The notes under the pieces are model-generated. The model saw only the letters and a program-made list of their open reading frames with translations, was not told the DNA's origin and ran no database searches. DNA of 64,000 bases from Saturnia japonica. Its lineage: Eukaryota > Arthropoda > Insecta > Lepidoptera > Saturniidae. Below are positions 1-12,910 of the stretch, piece by piece (position 1 is the stretch's first letter; the number at the start of each line of letters is the position of its first letter). Made by a program: the position numbers and the translations under genes. Location of the stretch: contig CM065308.1 of NCBI GenBank assembly GCA_033032175.1, positions 22,808,952-22,872,951 on the forward strand, written 5' to 3'.

Positions 1-2289
1 ATGGACCATGCATGTTTGAGAAAAGCACTATATAGGTATATGCCTCGGCGGAAATGGCAATTGTCTGTTTCGTCAAACTCATAGGTACTCGATCTGCATT
101 TGCCTATTTAACGGCCTCTGCAATAATATACCATTACCAGAAAAACTAGCTGGTATAGCGCAAGCAAAGTCACGATTGCTATTTGTTTCTATTGCATCAG
201 ATTTTAATTTCATAGGTAGATAGATGATCATTTTTGCGAGCGGACTTCATAAAATGAAATAAGTAGATTGTGGATTCAGCATGTCTGTGTCAACTGGCAA
301 GTAACATTGCAGATGCAGTAGGTCGAGACAGCTTTAATGTAGTGCTCCACACATCGCATATTCAGATCCTGTTCAGTATAATCCTCGAAAATGAGTGCAG
401 AGTCTGTTTAACCAGCACTATATTGGCTGGATGGATGGCTAATAGCTCTTTAACCAGCACTACATTGGCTGGATGGATGGCTAATAGCTCTTTAACCAGC
501 ACTACATTGGCTGGATGGATGGCTAATAGCTCTTTAACCAGCACTACATTGGCTGGATGGATGGCTAATAGCTCTTTAAAGTTTCCATTACGCTTTTTGT
601 CAGAACTCATAATTCAAATCTGTTTTATATGAATCATACGATAGTAAATCTATTAATAAGGTTTTAAAAGTTTAAAGCATCATGTTGTTAAAGTGTATGT
701 TATTAGATAGTCCTTCATTGGTGACTAAGTTTCGCTTTCGAGTACATTGTCGAGTATCTCGTCTAAAACAGCGTCGATACGATTCCGTCTTTCAACAGAT
801 CGCATGAGAATGAACCTCAAGTAATACAAAAATAATTCATTGTAATATTAAAGTTTTTATATTAAGTTCGATTTGCCGATGGCTGAGTCGCTGTAGGATA
901 TACAATAAATCGACGAGAAAGTTTGCATCTGTATAGCAATATTTATTCACAGGCAATATTTTTATTACAAAAAGGTCGTGATGCAGAACACGAAGCCACC
1001 AGACACGTTACGTGGCTGGGAGTGACTGAATGCAAAGAACCGAACGAAGATCGGGTCCAGTGGAAAAATACTGTCTGATGGTGATAGGTTCGATAAGTTT
1101 TATGGAAAAACAAACTTGCCTTGCAGTTAAACCTTAAAGTTGTGTTTTCGATGGAGTTGTGTATGTTTGTTTACATTTCACTTCTTAAAATAATTAAATA
1201 ATTTCGGACAGCGCTCACATAAAGGAGGAAATACGAATAGGTACTTTAATATACTAACTGATATTTTTAATGGTTGTTTAATATATGTTGCCAAGAAAAG
1301 TTGCAAAGTGTTATAATGTATAATTAACTAATGAGGTAGACACTAAGTTGCAGGTACTTTTAGTATAAAAAGTTATAAAGACATTGCTAATAACATATTG
1401 AGATTTCATAATTGCAATCCTTTTATATTAAATAAATAAACCACCAAATACTTACATAATCAATTTTCCTTTATAAATTTCTGTTCGAATCTCTCAGTGC
1501 GTACTCATAGGATTTAGGGCTTTTGGAAATCTTGAACTGTGGCTTACGTTCGGTATTCGTTAAGAAATAAACAGGAGACAATTACAAAATTCACATTAAA
1601 CGATTAATTGTTTTTAGAAGTGGTTATAAGTTCTGTTGTAAAAATAATAAAACTGTACAACGTAATTATTAGGTATAATGTCAACAATTCGCAACAGAAA
1701 CAGTTTCTAAGCAATTGTTTAACAAGTAAGTAACCAGTTTTATTATGTGTGCCGGTGTGAGTAGTGTTATATATGGTTATTTATATCTGTGGTTCATTGA
1801 ACTTAGTATAGTTACGATAAAGTATAAAAATTATATTATAGTATTGCATGAGAGTGTTCATGGGAATGTTTGAAAGCTATCAGACAAGCATGCGGAGCGA
1901 CGCACGACGCGATGGAGGACGTTCATTTGCGTCGAGTAGTCGTTACAGGGTTCAAGTTCATGCGGGACGTCTGAGAGAGCAGAGAGCGGCCGTCGACCTC
2001 TCGCCACCACCGACGAAACCTCTGCCCTGACGTAACAACGCACCACATGACACCTGCACCCCTTACCGCAAGAGTAAACATCAGCCTTCAGCGACTGTAT
2101 CATCACCACCACGTGGGATTCAATTTAACAAAACCTGCCCAAAGCTCGATGTCACGAATGGAACGCGCGATCCTGTTTGAAACCGAGAGTAACATACCTC
2201 GGTGCGCGTCTCCTCGCCACAAGTTGAAAACCGAGTCCGCTCGTATGTAAAACATCGGCCCGCCGAGGAAAATCCATAACGGCACACGG
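1..2289. other. Upstream flank, no gene recognised
   Basis: AT-rich sequence with no coding exon I can support on either strand. The only clear structure is the 42-bp minisatellite at 411-578. Short open frames near 1848-2375 overlap one another on both strands, have no recognisable domain and lie next to the CpG-rich promoter, where base composition keeps frames open. Confidence 0.6.
411..578. repeat. 42-bp minisatellite, four tandem copies
   Basis: Four head-to-tail copies of a 42-bp unit occupy 411-452, 453-494, 495-536 and 537-578. Each starts ACCAGCACTA and ends AGCTCTTTA. The only difference I see is one base in copy 1 (TATTGG against CATTGG). Because 42 is a multiple of 3, the array is open on both strands: the + frame repeats LTSTTLAGWMANSS and the - frame repeats a 14-residue unit containing ELLAIHPANVV. 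That explains the open frames here, so I do not call a protein. Confidence 0.95.
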
Positions 2290-2574
2290 AAAACCCTTTT
2301 AATATATGACACGTAAATAAGAGCGGGCGGGTGAGCGCGCGCGGGCGCGGGCGGGGGCGGGCGGATCGACGCCATTGGCCGGCCCCCGGCCCGCCCCCGC
2401 CCGCGCGCAAAAAACCTTTGGAAAAAAGCGGGTGTCGCACGGCGGCGGGCGGCGGGCAGCGGGCAGCGGGCAGCGGGCGCCGGGCGTCAGGCAGTGTCTC
2501 ACGGACGCGCTCAGTGGGCGGACGCTCGCATTAGAGAGACGGCGCGACCCAGGACCGGCGGCCGCGGCCGCGCC
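2290..2574 (+). promoter_or_regulatory. CpG-rich promoter / 5' leader of the host gene
   Basis: Base composition switches abruptly from AT-rich to extremely GC- and CpG-rich at about 2320 and stays so to about 2690, directly upstream of and including the first coding exon. It contains GGGCGGG-type boxes (2340-2365) and short GGGCAGC tandem copies (about 2453-2476). A TCAGTG initiator-like motif lies at 2511-2516. This is typical of the start of a regulated insect gene. The transcription start itself cannot be fixed from sequence alone. Confidence 0.6.
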
Positions 2575-2689
2575 ATGCCCGCGCTGGCTCTGCGCGACCA
2601 GCCGCTCGACTGCTCCATGCGCCTGCGCGACTTGCCCGCCTGGCCGCCGCCGCTCACCCAGCTCGTTCAACACGACCACCACGGCCACG
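2575..2689 (+). CDS. First coding exon of an unidentified spliced gene
   Basis: ATG at 2575 follows GCC with G at -3, a reasonable Kozak context. The frame runs 38 codons plus one base to a splice donor at 2690 (ACG|GTCAGT). The peptide starts MPALALRDQPLDCSMRLRD, continues with a Trp-Pro-Pro-Pro segment and ends in a His-rich stretch (HDHHGH). The frame is open upstream without another ATG, so 2575 is the first methionine. The exon ends in phase 1, and its last G joins TG at 20869 to make a Val codon. No domain is recognisable in so short an N-terminus. The CpG-rich promoter, the very long first intron and possible alternative starts resemble a developmental regulator, but I cannot name it. 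Confidence 0.65.
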
Positions 2690-5600
2690 GTCAGTAGTGC
2701 CTACCAACCAACAGTGCCGATATCAGTGAATTCTGCACGCGCTCGGACCTCGTCTCTAGTGCCCAGTGCCGTGCCGTGCCGTCTCCGCAATCCCTTATCA
2801 TCTGTCTACCCCGAAGCGCGCGCCAGTCTCTCGGGTTAAATTTGGCTACCCCATTATTGTCATCCCCTCAGTTTGGCGTGAGTTATACAAATTTGAACGA
2901 TATCAAACGAACTGATAGCAGTTGGTTTGATATCGTACTCATTGAGACCATACAGTGTTGTGATCTATGTATTACAGTGTAGTGTCGGCGCATTTGTGAC
3001 GACATCTCTGTTATAAATACACAGTTATATGATTCATTTGGTTAATCACCAAAAGAAGGAACATTTTTGCATACAGTGGTATCTTTGTCATTATAGATTA
3101 GGTAACATTTATTAAACAAATGATTCATTTACATACAATATCATTTGTTCCGACATATATTTCAAAACATAATGAGTTTGTGTGTAATTTCCTATGATGT
3201 TCATAAAGATATGGAGATAAACATAAGGATGTGTTTAGACAAAAAATTAAAGTATAAAAACAGGTATTGGATAACGACAAAAAATTACTAATTCTAATGT
3301 TGTTGAACGAATAATTTTGTGGAATTATTTTCGTGTTCACAATCAGTACGCAAAAGTTTATTATCGTGTAATCGATTTAATTGGAACAAAAAGAATATTA
3401 GCTCGAATAGGGATAACAATGTCACGTTGAAATCTGAAGGTAAAAAGCAAGCAGTGCAGTCTGCACCGACACGATAAATAACCGAAGGAGTGAGTTGAAC
3501 ATAATCCCTTATCGGAAGTTATGTTAGGGTCAGGTGGTGGTTCGAGGCGGTGCGTATTGTGATTAAGCGTGGGCTAACACACAATAAGACCTGCAGGCAA
3601 GGGTTAACCCTCGTCTCCCTCGGGCCGTCTCAGGACACCCTCCGCAAATAATATTAACTCTCTTTATAGGTTCCTTTTGTCAGGTCGGCCGCTCTCGCAA
3701 CTCATGTGCAAAATGATTCCTTTGACGCGGCCGAACGCACTTTACTTCTATATTGTGTCCCGGAGCGATTTCTATTTTATAATTTATTTCGCTTAGAAAC
3801 TTTTCGTCGTCGCTAGAGAGTGTTTGAGTAAATTCCTAATCGCGACTAAATAGAAACATTGACTATTACCTACAGTAATGTAGGAAGAAGAAGCGCGCAA
3901 CCGCTAATAATCGATGGATGTGACAGTAATCATCACAGATGTGTTTATAACTTGTAGACAATGCTCCGATGATGTTATTATTATCACGTTCCCGACTTAT
4001 TATAGTTAAATTACAATTGAATTGGCATCCGAGTTAAATTGAAGTGTTCTTGTGTAGATAATGCGTGTATAATAACATCATCTAGTTAGTGAATTAGTTG
4101 GTGATAGAGTGGCGCCGTCACGGTTTGTTCACGGCATGTTCACGGCTCTAATAATAATATGTTTAACATTATTTTGATTGCAATGGGTAACTGTGTGACC
4201 GACGTGAACTTTAGCTCGGAAGTAGAAGGGTTTAGTCCGGGGCTCGCCACTAGCACACCTGTCTCATATTATTAGAAACCCACAAAACCGCGTTTGGATA
4301 ACGTAGGTACCGTGAGTGTAGAATATTTCAGCGGTTTACGTTACCGACGCGACGTTTTAATGTAAAATGCACGATAACGATTTAGAATATGTAACACACA
4401 CTAATCTGATGTTTTAATGTTAATTGAAAACCATTTAGATTATATTTGATAACTCATAAACATAGAAATACATAAACGTTCTAATTATTTCAAAAGATAA
4501 TTCATAAATACATATTATGTAAAACAACAAAATTATTTTAATTAACAGATAAAAACTACATATTAGTCAAGTTTTGAGAATCTACTCGCCTATTTGTTTG
4601 TTATCTTATACTTAGTTATACAGGTAGAGTAGGTATCCGTAAGGATATGGAATAGTTAGGTACTGATAAACTTCTATTTAGATAATATTTAATTGTATTT
4701 AAATTATTTTATTTCAAATTTTTCCTGTTCATGCAAAATGAATCGCGTAAAAAATCAAATCTGGGCTCAAAAATACAATATCTGATCTGTGTAAGTTTTA
4801 TCGAACTCTGAAACAAATTTTTGAATATATAAATGTATATATATACAGTATACACATAATATATTTACTTATAATTGTCAATTCTCTCCACTACAAATGG
4901 TTTGGTTGAAGGTCTACCTGGAGGTGACATAGTATAGATAGTAATTATTCGTTCAAAACTAGCATTTAAATGCATTCTAAATATTTATATTATATGGGTA
5001 TTTTTACGCATTATTAATCTATTTACGATTATGATAAGTTTTTCTTAAGAAATTACCCAACAGTCTGAAATCCGATTATACATAGTTTAAAAACAAAAAA
5101 TTTAATAGGTATTTTATTTTATATCAAAAAATGCCTGTAGAAGATTAATTTATATCATCTCTTCCATCACCATGTCCCCTTCGCCACTTCATCTCTGTTC
5201 TGTCTTGTCTTGCGCCTGGTTTGTCCAATGCGTTATGCGTTACCTTACACTATCATCGGTCTATTCTATGTCTTATTTATTATAGCTTAAATAAAGACAA
5301 GTTTACTCCATAACTTTACTATAATACAAAATAACAACATTAGAATTATAATATAATCTTTATAAGCTGATTAAAGCGGTACCGTTTAAGATGATCTTGT
5401 GACTTCCTGTCTAGTTTACATGCGACCTCGTATCTCATCCTCAGCTATTTCTAGTTTATACTATAAAAATAAATCGATATAATGTATATCTGAATAATAT
5501 GTCATGAAAATCATGAAAATGTTATATAGGTATGTTTGTTTTTATGTTGTAAAATTTATATGGCACTCAGTGAAACTTATAAATTTTAATGTATTTCATT

Positions 5601-5703
5601 TCAGTACGTTTAGACTGACATTAGTGTATACGCCCAAAATAAAGTGTCTTTACACAATCTACAAACCTATTAGAGTATTATATTTTAATAATTTTAAATG
5701 TAA

Positions 5704-6060
5704 TCATTATATTAATACGTGAAGCAAAAACTTTTCTACCCCTTTTTAAGCGTATTGCGTGCACGGAAGACTGTGAGATTTGGCATGGTTTAAGTTTATA
5801 TGGAGAAGGAGTGCAGATAGCTAAAATTTATCTATAATATCTGTTACTAATATATTAAATAAAATTAATTAATACTGCAAATCCTAAACTGACCAGTGCC
5901 ATTGAACTTAGACCCCCCAAATATTGACATTGTCACTCAATGAAAAGTGACAGCAAGTGATATAATATTAATTATTTAGTTTCATACTGTAAATGTCAAA
6001 CAGAAAATAGTCTATGATTAAAAGTAGCTGGTCGAATTTCGATCATTGGGCAACCGATAG
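5704..6060 (+). mobile_element. Non-autonomous Helitron, copy A
   Basis: Begins TC followed by ATTATATTAATACGTGAAGC and ends ...CAACCGATAG just before a host T. Helitrons start with TC and end CTRR, inserting between A and T. The base before the element is A, and the terminal tetranucleotide here has decayed to ATAG. A subterminal hairpin-like GGTCGAATTTCGATC lies near the 3' end. There is no coding capacity. Three relatives sit in this window (6434-6778 reversed, 20046-20393 and 37259-37619). The start matches a Helitron family I know to be abundant in Lepidoptera. Confidence 0.8.
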
Positions 6061-6433
6061 TTATCATAAGTTCATCATTCCAGATTATTTAATGAATGTA
6101 GGTATAAAGCAAAATAATGACTCATTTACGATGCTATCGACATGCGTATAATTTCTTTTTTCATATATTTTAAGGATATATTTTGTTTTGTCCCCACTTA
6201 TCGTTACCACTTTGTACATAATTAATACAGAGTGATATTAAAACAAAATAATGTGAGTCGTCACTATGTGCTAGCGGTTATATTTCTATGCCGCTAATAT
6301 AACATACTACAATATTATAATAATACAACTTGATATAAATTGTAACGCTACTGGTTTGTTCAACGACCGCGACAAGTCAAATGTATTTTAATGAACGTTC
6401 AGGCTTACGACATTACATTTGCACGTGTTTTTT

Positions 6434-6778
6434 CCCAATGATCGAAATTCGACCAGCGACTTTTTAATCATAGACTATTTTCTGTTTGACATTTGCAGAA
6501 TGTACCTAAGCAATGAATATTATATCACTTGCTGTCATTACTTATTGAGTGGCAATGTCATTATTTGGGGGTCTAAGATCAATGGCACTGGTCGGGTTAG
6601 GATTCGCAGTATCAATTTATTTTATTTAATTAATTATTAACAGATATTATAGATAAATTTTAGCTTTCTGCACTCCTCCTCCATATAAACTTTAACCATG
6701 TCAAATCGCACAGACTTCCGTGCACGCAATACGCATAAAAAAGGGTAGAAAGCTTTTGTTTCACGTATTAATAAACGA
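6434..6778 (-). mobile_element. Non-autonomous Helitron, copy B (reversed, 3' tip lost)
   Basis: Reverse complement of the copy at 5704. Read on the - strand it starts TCGTTTATTAATACGTGAAAC at 6778 and aligns through GGTCGAATTTCGATCATTGGG. It stops at 6434, where the last 11 or so bases, including CTRR, are missing or replaced by AAAAAACACGTGC. It faces copy A tail to tail across a spacer of about 370 bp. By eye the two are close to 90 percent identical. Local open frames (for example 6419-6640) are shadows of this element. Confidence 0.8.
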
Positions 6779-8293
6779 TGATTATTACCTACATACAATC
6801 ACAATTCTTTAAAATGAATACAAATCTAATGAGGCAGTCATAGTAGACATAATGTCATGCGATGTTACCATGGCAACCGGCATCTTATTAACGTTCAAAT
6901 TTTGATAATTTAACTGAAGCATAAACTGTAATCTTGTTTTTGTCGTATAAAAGAACACGTTTAATAAATTTAAATATTAACTGGTATATGTTATAACAAA
7001 TATAATATAATATACTTAAACTATTGATTATTCTAAACATAAATACAATAGCGAGATAGCAATATTTTAACTTCATTATAATATATATGGATACTTAGTT
7101 GCTTTTGTTAATTCTATTTTAAATATTTAAACTTTTTTTATAAAATAATACGCGACATGATTTAAAACATCGATAAACAAAGTTTGTGGAACCTTAGACA
7201 CAGGAGACAGGACAGGACAGTAAACATCGCTTGTGCGTAGGGAAGTATTCCGTGGCGGACAGTGGCCATAGTTTATCCGACATCAATCAATAATCAAGCG
7301 AAATCTCTGCACTGTCTAGCAAACACGTTGTACAGTCAGTATTAGTAAAATATTTTTCTATGTTAATTACTGAATGTTATTGTAGCTGTAATATAGCTTT
7401 AGACATATGTGTGCGTATGTGATGTACACATATATATCGAGAGATAACAAATAATTGTTGTAGGCTCGCGTCCAACGCAATTACCAAGTCGTAAGTTTTG
7501 ACAGAACCGAGGGAGAAGACACACGTTCGTGTGTTGTGTTATTAGAATAATAACTTATTACCGGCAAGTAAACTTAATGTTCCGTCCAGCTGCGAGTTGT
7601 GATCGCGCGACGCAAAAGTGAATTTTATATAACGAGAGTAAAGTATGTGATCCGTATATTATTATACCTGTGAATAATACTTACAAATATTTAAAAGTAA
7701 ATCATAAGCTTTCAACACAATATGTAGGTAGTGGATATAATAAAAATCTCTGTACGGAATCGTTTCAGCTAATGTAACAACGTTTTAACATAATCGTTAA
7801 ATAATTTATATGAAAGTGCACTTTATTTTTACGTATTTTAATTTATATTTTCGCCATTAAAAGTTATCTTGATAAAATATCTGTTCAAATGGCTGAGTGC
7901 GTACATACTATATATATATATGTGAAATAAGCAACGGCTACACCTGTAGGTAATCAAAAATTGTATAATGATTAATTGAAGTACAACACATACTATTTGT
8001 TATTTTAATATGAACACATCCGGTGAGTTTCTCACTGTTTTCTATAGATGGCGGTGGCGGGGATGATTTCAGATCCGCTGCTGGACTTGGCCGTGATATT
8101 CGTGAATGCCCTCTTAGGGATCCACATGAAATCTAAATCTAAATAAGTTTTCCAAGTAATTTCCTTATTTTTCTGCTCATAAGGAAAATATATTACATTC
8201 ATAACAAATACTGCCAAATATAATTCAGTAAGAATGTAAGAGTAAGATTTAGTATAGGCTTTGAATAAACTTGTATTTTGTTTTATAAATTAG

Positions 8294-9130
8294 CTGATAC
8301 GACCGATGGCCATTATTTTTGCTGACGACACTTCACTTATATTCAAAATAAAAAGAATAGTTTTGGAGCTTAGGTAATTAAACAATACTGAAGTTAAAAA
8401 TCTCTGAATTGTTTGCTTTAATTTACTGCTAAATGTAAACAAAACCAATTGTATGAGATTTGAATTGCTCAATGTTCAGTATGTTGATAGTAGTATCAAG
8501 ATAGAAGACAATTTAGTAGCCTTAGTTGATAGTACTGTCTTCTTGGGTATTACGCTTGATTCTAAATTACAATGGGGTCCGCACATTTAAACTTTAAAGC
8601 GAAGATTAAGTTCTTCTGATTAAGATTCGCCAGTTAACCGATATTGGCACTGCGAGGTTAGTGCAATTCGCTAACTTCCTTATCTTAATGTCTTACGGTA
8701 TTTTGCTTTGGGGTTCAGCAGCTGAGGTAGTTACCATATTCATATTGCAAAAGCGGACAATTAGAGCAATATAGAGCATGAGACCTCGCGAATCATTAAA
8801 AAACAAATTCCAGAAATATATTATATTAACTTTCCCCTCTCAATAGATCCTTGATAACTTAATGTATATTCGCAAAAACTTACTCAAGCTGAATTTTATC
8901 AAACAGATTAAACAGATTACGATTACAGATTAATTTAACAGATTACGGAAACTCGTACCGTGTTTTAGACTTAGTAGGTCAAATAAAAGCTTTTTAGGAA
9001 TAGTGTTAACTTCTATAATAAGATTCCAAAGCACATTACTGATTTGCCGGACAACAGGTTCAAGGTTTTACTGCCAAAAGGTTATTATAAGGTGGATCAT
9101 TATGTGAATGATAGTGATGTCTGGAAGTGA
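8294..9130 (+). pseudogene. Decayed LINE reverse transcriptase, C-terminal half
   Basis: Reading + strand frames around scattered stops gives a jockey/CR1-like reverse transcriptase. The catalytic motif FADD with DTSLIF follows at 8318-8344, then VFLGITLDSKLQWGPHI (about 8538-8589). A segment close to LQKRAIRAIYSMRPRESLKN follows (about 8745-8800, with frame breaks), then ILDNLMYIRKNLLKLNFIKQ (from about 8850). The reading ends KVLLPKGYYKVDHYVNDSDV with the stop at 9128-9130. At least several stops and frameshifts are present. The 5' part (ORF1, endonuclease, N-terminal RT) is absent, as in a 5'-truncated insertion. The 3' UTR and tail continue to 9312. Confidence 0.85.
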
Positions 9131-9312
9131 CTCCTCTCTGTGCATCCACTAAATTATTATTATTGTGCCTTGTACAGTTGAAAAAAAAGAATATAAAACC
9201 GATCGATTTTCTTCTCGATTACTGGGATATTTTCCGAACCGGCAGTCGTGTTTTGTCGTTCATAAGTTCCTTCTTATGGCCTAAATTGAAAAAAGTTTCT
9301 TTTGTATTTTGA
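9131..9312 (+). mobile_element. 3' UTR and tail of the LINE at 8294
   Basis: Follows the RT stop directly. It contains TTCTTCTCGATTACTGGGAT and later GGCCTAAATTGAAAAAAGTT before a T-rich end. The same tail recurs without the RT at 12745-12910 (reversed) and 39840-39951, which ties those orphan tails to this LINE family. Confidence 0.7.
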
Positions 9313-10740
9313 TTTGCTTGGAGATGAAGTCCGTGAATGTTGGATCGGATTCCTCCAGCTGTGGTCCCGGTCACGTCGTGACTCGCACTGAACACATTTC
9401 TCCAGTTCACTAAAGGCCTTCAACAAAACATTTTAAACAAAAAAAACACTGATTTAATTACAATAAACATAAAAGTTTAAACCGTGTGTTCTCTCTGCCA
9501 GCCCTCAAATAAAAACTAGAGTGTAAGACACGTGCGATCCACTCACACCGCAGACCTGGAAGAATGACAGTTTGTTTACCTACAACCGATAGGCATTTAG
9601 TAACCACATGTGCCATGAACTTGTGCCCGTTTGTCCATCGATTTTCGTATATAGGGCAAGTCTTTCTCCCCGAAGGTCCACCCAAGCCGAGACGAGACTA
9701 CGACACAGAGAGGCGCGGGGTCAGGGGCGGGGGCGCGCGGGGGTTCCGCCGCGGCACCGGCCGGAGAGAGGAGGGGGTGTGCAATTAACCACCCGCGGTC
9801 GATGACCTACGAAACGTCGCACATTACTCTGTTACAATAGACACACACGTGTTTCGGGGTAAATATCTGTTACGTCTCTAGCTCGCAACCCCTCCACACC
9901 CCTTCCCGCCCTGCGAGACCTGGCGCGACGTAAAAGCATAATATTATTAGTTACAGAATCTGATACACGTTGTTTAGTTATTCCAATCCGTGAAACCATG
10001 AAGCTTTTAGTTCTGTATTGATAAACCAGATCTAAAGCGCTTCATATGTCTCTTAACTAGCATCTTGAACTAGTTCAGCGGTACTTGGTACTTGTTTACA
10101 ATAAGTACACAGTGAATAGGATGAAAAAGCGCAAAACGTTGCTCCCTTAAGTTCTTCAATTGAAATCTAGTTCGTTCTGAAGTTTAGGCAGTTTCAAATG
10201 CGATCAAACGTTTCGTTTTCTTGTAGGTACTGCCAACCTTAGTAGGTGCGTTATAGTTTCCGCTAGAGGCGATGCTCGTATATTATGTATTTAGAAAACG
10301 AATTATTCGACCGCCTGGTTTTAATTCTTGTTCGTTCATGTATGGTTCTAGTGGAGAGTTCAAATAGATAAATAATTCATGAAGTAATATAACATAAACT
10401 AAGTGTGCTCTACATAATCATGTGTTCCTGATTGGGATGGCTGACGCTGGTCTACGTCAAAGCGAATGATTTGTTCTTTAGAGACTTGTCCCTAGGTGCC
10501 AGGAATTCAATCAAAGACATTTACTCAGTAGTGAGAATAACTTATAAAGCAGGTTTTAGCTTTGAAAGAAAAAGTTTGTGTCGTGTATATGTTTGTAATA
10601 TTACTTATTTTGTTACAGCTTCTTCTGATAACAGTTTTTTAAAGACAGTATACGTATTATTGTGATATTGTTACAGGGTTTTGTTACTAATATGCAAACT
10701 ATTTTAACATGTTGTAAAGTGATTTATAATAGTTTCGTGC

Positions 10741-10994
10741 TCTTCTTCTCCTTCTTGTTTTGGCGCCACAAAAAGCACTTGTCAGTCTCAATGTTTTTAA
10801 GTCTTAAAATTAAGATAGTGGCTCCATTGTCAGAACAATCTAAGGGGGTTTTGTGAAATCTATAAATGAATGTTTTACACTTTATATTTTTAATTCAATG
10901 TCACCACTATTACATAATGTAGGGTCAAAATATGTATTTAATGAATAAAAAATAAAAACCACAAAATGTCACTTCAAGATACCGTCAAAAACTC
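10741..10994 (-). mobile_element. AAG-tailed retroposon, reversed and internally deleted
   Basis: On the - strand it starts near TTTTTGACGGTATCTTGAAG and ends GTGGCGCCAAAACAAGAAGG plus an AAG-rich tail (read as CTTCTTCTCC at 10741). Related to 22353-22671 and 28123-28455 but shorter by roughly 70-80 bp in the middle. No coding capacity. The tail and, in the 28-kb copy, a target duplication indicate retroposition. Confidence 0.7.
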
Positions 10995-11385
10995 GTAGTC
11001 GTACTCTGTGTTAGTCTGTTGCCACTTGTCTTGCCAGGGATTTAGGGAATGCTTCTCATTGTACATACAAACAGTTGGTGTGGACAAAACAGATCAATCA
11101 CATATATTTTTCTCAAAGGGTTTTTCGCTATATCGCTGTTAATTTTTCAAATATCAACTATAGGATATTACGTTCCTTCCATTGAAGAAACGTAAACAAA
11201 TAGTTTAGAACTAAAGTTTTCGTTAAAAAGAAATTGCTTTTTCAATAGGAATGTCATCTGCTGATGCAAATGATAAAATATTCAAGGTTCATTGTATAAT
11301 CCGCGAAACATTTCTATTCATTCATTTGTACTTTTATAATCGTAACTTAACATTGCTTATTGGATTATTAACATTAAAATTATAT

Positions 11386-11470
11386 TATACTAGCTGTGTC
11401 CGCGGCTTCACCCGTATTAAATGTATTAGATGAACTCTCCATCGCGGTGTACCCCACTTGCTCCTCGCCA
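11386..11470 (+). repeat. Head fragment of the CTAGCTGTG...CACCCGT repeat
   Basis: ACTAGCTGTGTCCGCGGCTTCACCCGTATT matches, in two shorter blocks, the start of the elements at 23073 and 43266. Similarity fades after about 11470. A partial, degenerate copy. Confidence 0.5.
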
Positions 11471-12744
11471 ACGCACCCGAGTACCACAGGCTATCGCTGA
11501 TCTCACTTCCTGTAACTACTTGACGCTTTCCAAGCTCAGACCAAAACCTTGATATTATCAATCTCTCCAGCTTTATAATACATCAAGCAAAAAGGCTAAC
11601 AAATAAAAAAAAACAAATAGTTTTATAACTACAAAACTTATAACAGCCGATAGTGGAATTTGGGAGACATTAAAGGATCAGGCAGAGTATTTTTGCTATA
11701 CTCAGTCAGTGTACGTATTATGTTGTTTGGTGTCTCGTCTCTGGTCTCTGACTCTGGTATCATGTTACCTTTGTATTTGTTTACATTGGTGTATATAACT
11801 ACATAATCACTACTAATTTGTTTTCTAGACATTAAAATAAAATTCTTGTAATAACCCACTGCGCCGTAATATTTCAAGTTTACATAATTAAAAAAAACTA
11901 GCGTTCAGCAGGCGGGGAAGATCTAGCGCTCTTTAGTGTTTCTTAGCTTTAAGTAATTGAAACTTGGTTTACATACATGTGATTGGCGCTTACTTCACGT
12001 GAGATACATGATACATCAGAGTAGGTAGGTACCACTGCGTCTTTTATATCATTTTCAGTGTTTCGAATGTTAATTTTCAGAAAGAAATAAAGTTCTGTCA
12101 GGATTTTATTACACCAACCGTACCCTATGGTTCCACCTGTGTTGAAATTTTGATAAGATTTGCGTAAATCTGTTGATAGATATGTTGGAAGCATTCGTTG
12201 ATACTCCCTTTTGGCTAATCGATGTCGACACTTATACTTATTATATAAACTCTCTCCCATCCCTTAACACCCTTCGATATTGAATTTGAAAAAAACTGTG
12301 AAACACTTCTTTTTTTATTTCTAACTAAATTGCTAAATACTAATTTTCATACAATCTACCTTCATTAATGACGGATTTTCATGCAAACTTTTATCCTTTT
12401 CCACCACCTTAGAGGTTGAATTTCTAAAAACCCTTAATTAGTGCTCACCTGCAGTGTAAAAGCAACCATCATGCAAATTTTCACGCTCCTAGCCCCAGTA
12501 GCGTTGATGAATAAGTCAGTCAGTCACAACAAGCAACTATAACAGATACGTTTGTGGTTTGTTCGTCCGATTGTATAATTGTTGTTAACCCCTTATGAAT
12601 TTTAGGCGTAATAAGATCAACGCATACCTAACAGATGACGCGTAAGTCATAAAGGAACTATTAGGGAAAGGAAAGGATATATTGGATTGTAAGTAAATGA
12701 AAAAATATAACCGATGTAACATTAGGTAAGTACTTAATTTTATA

Positions 12745-12910
12745 TTAATCAAATAAAAACAAAACACTTTATTCAATTTAGGCCCTAAAAAGGTACTTAT
12801 GTACGTCAAAATACAATTAAATAACTTGTATTATCGTTACGGAAAATATCCCAGTTATCGAGAAGAACCAGTAAGAAACTCGACTGGTTAAAGGACATAG
12901 GACAAGAAAG
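12745..12910 (-). mobile_element. Orphan LINE 3' tail, reversed
   Basis: On the - strand it reads TTCTTCTCGATAACTGGGAT, then TTTTGACGTACATAAGTACC, then GGGCCTAAATTGAATAAAGT. This matches the 3' UTR at 9195-9312 next to the LINE RT. No RT sequence remains, so it is a strongly 5'-truncated copy or a SINE borrowing this tail. Confidence 0.7.
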
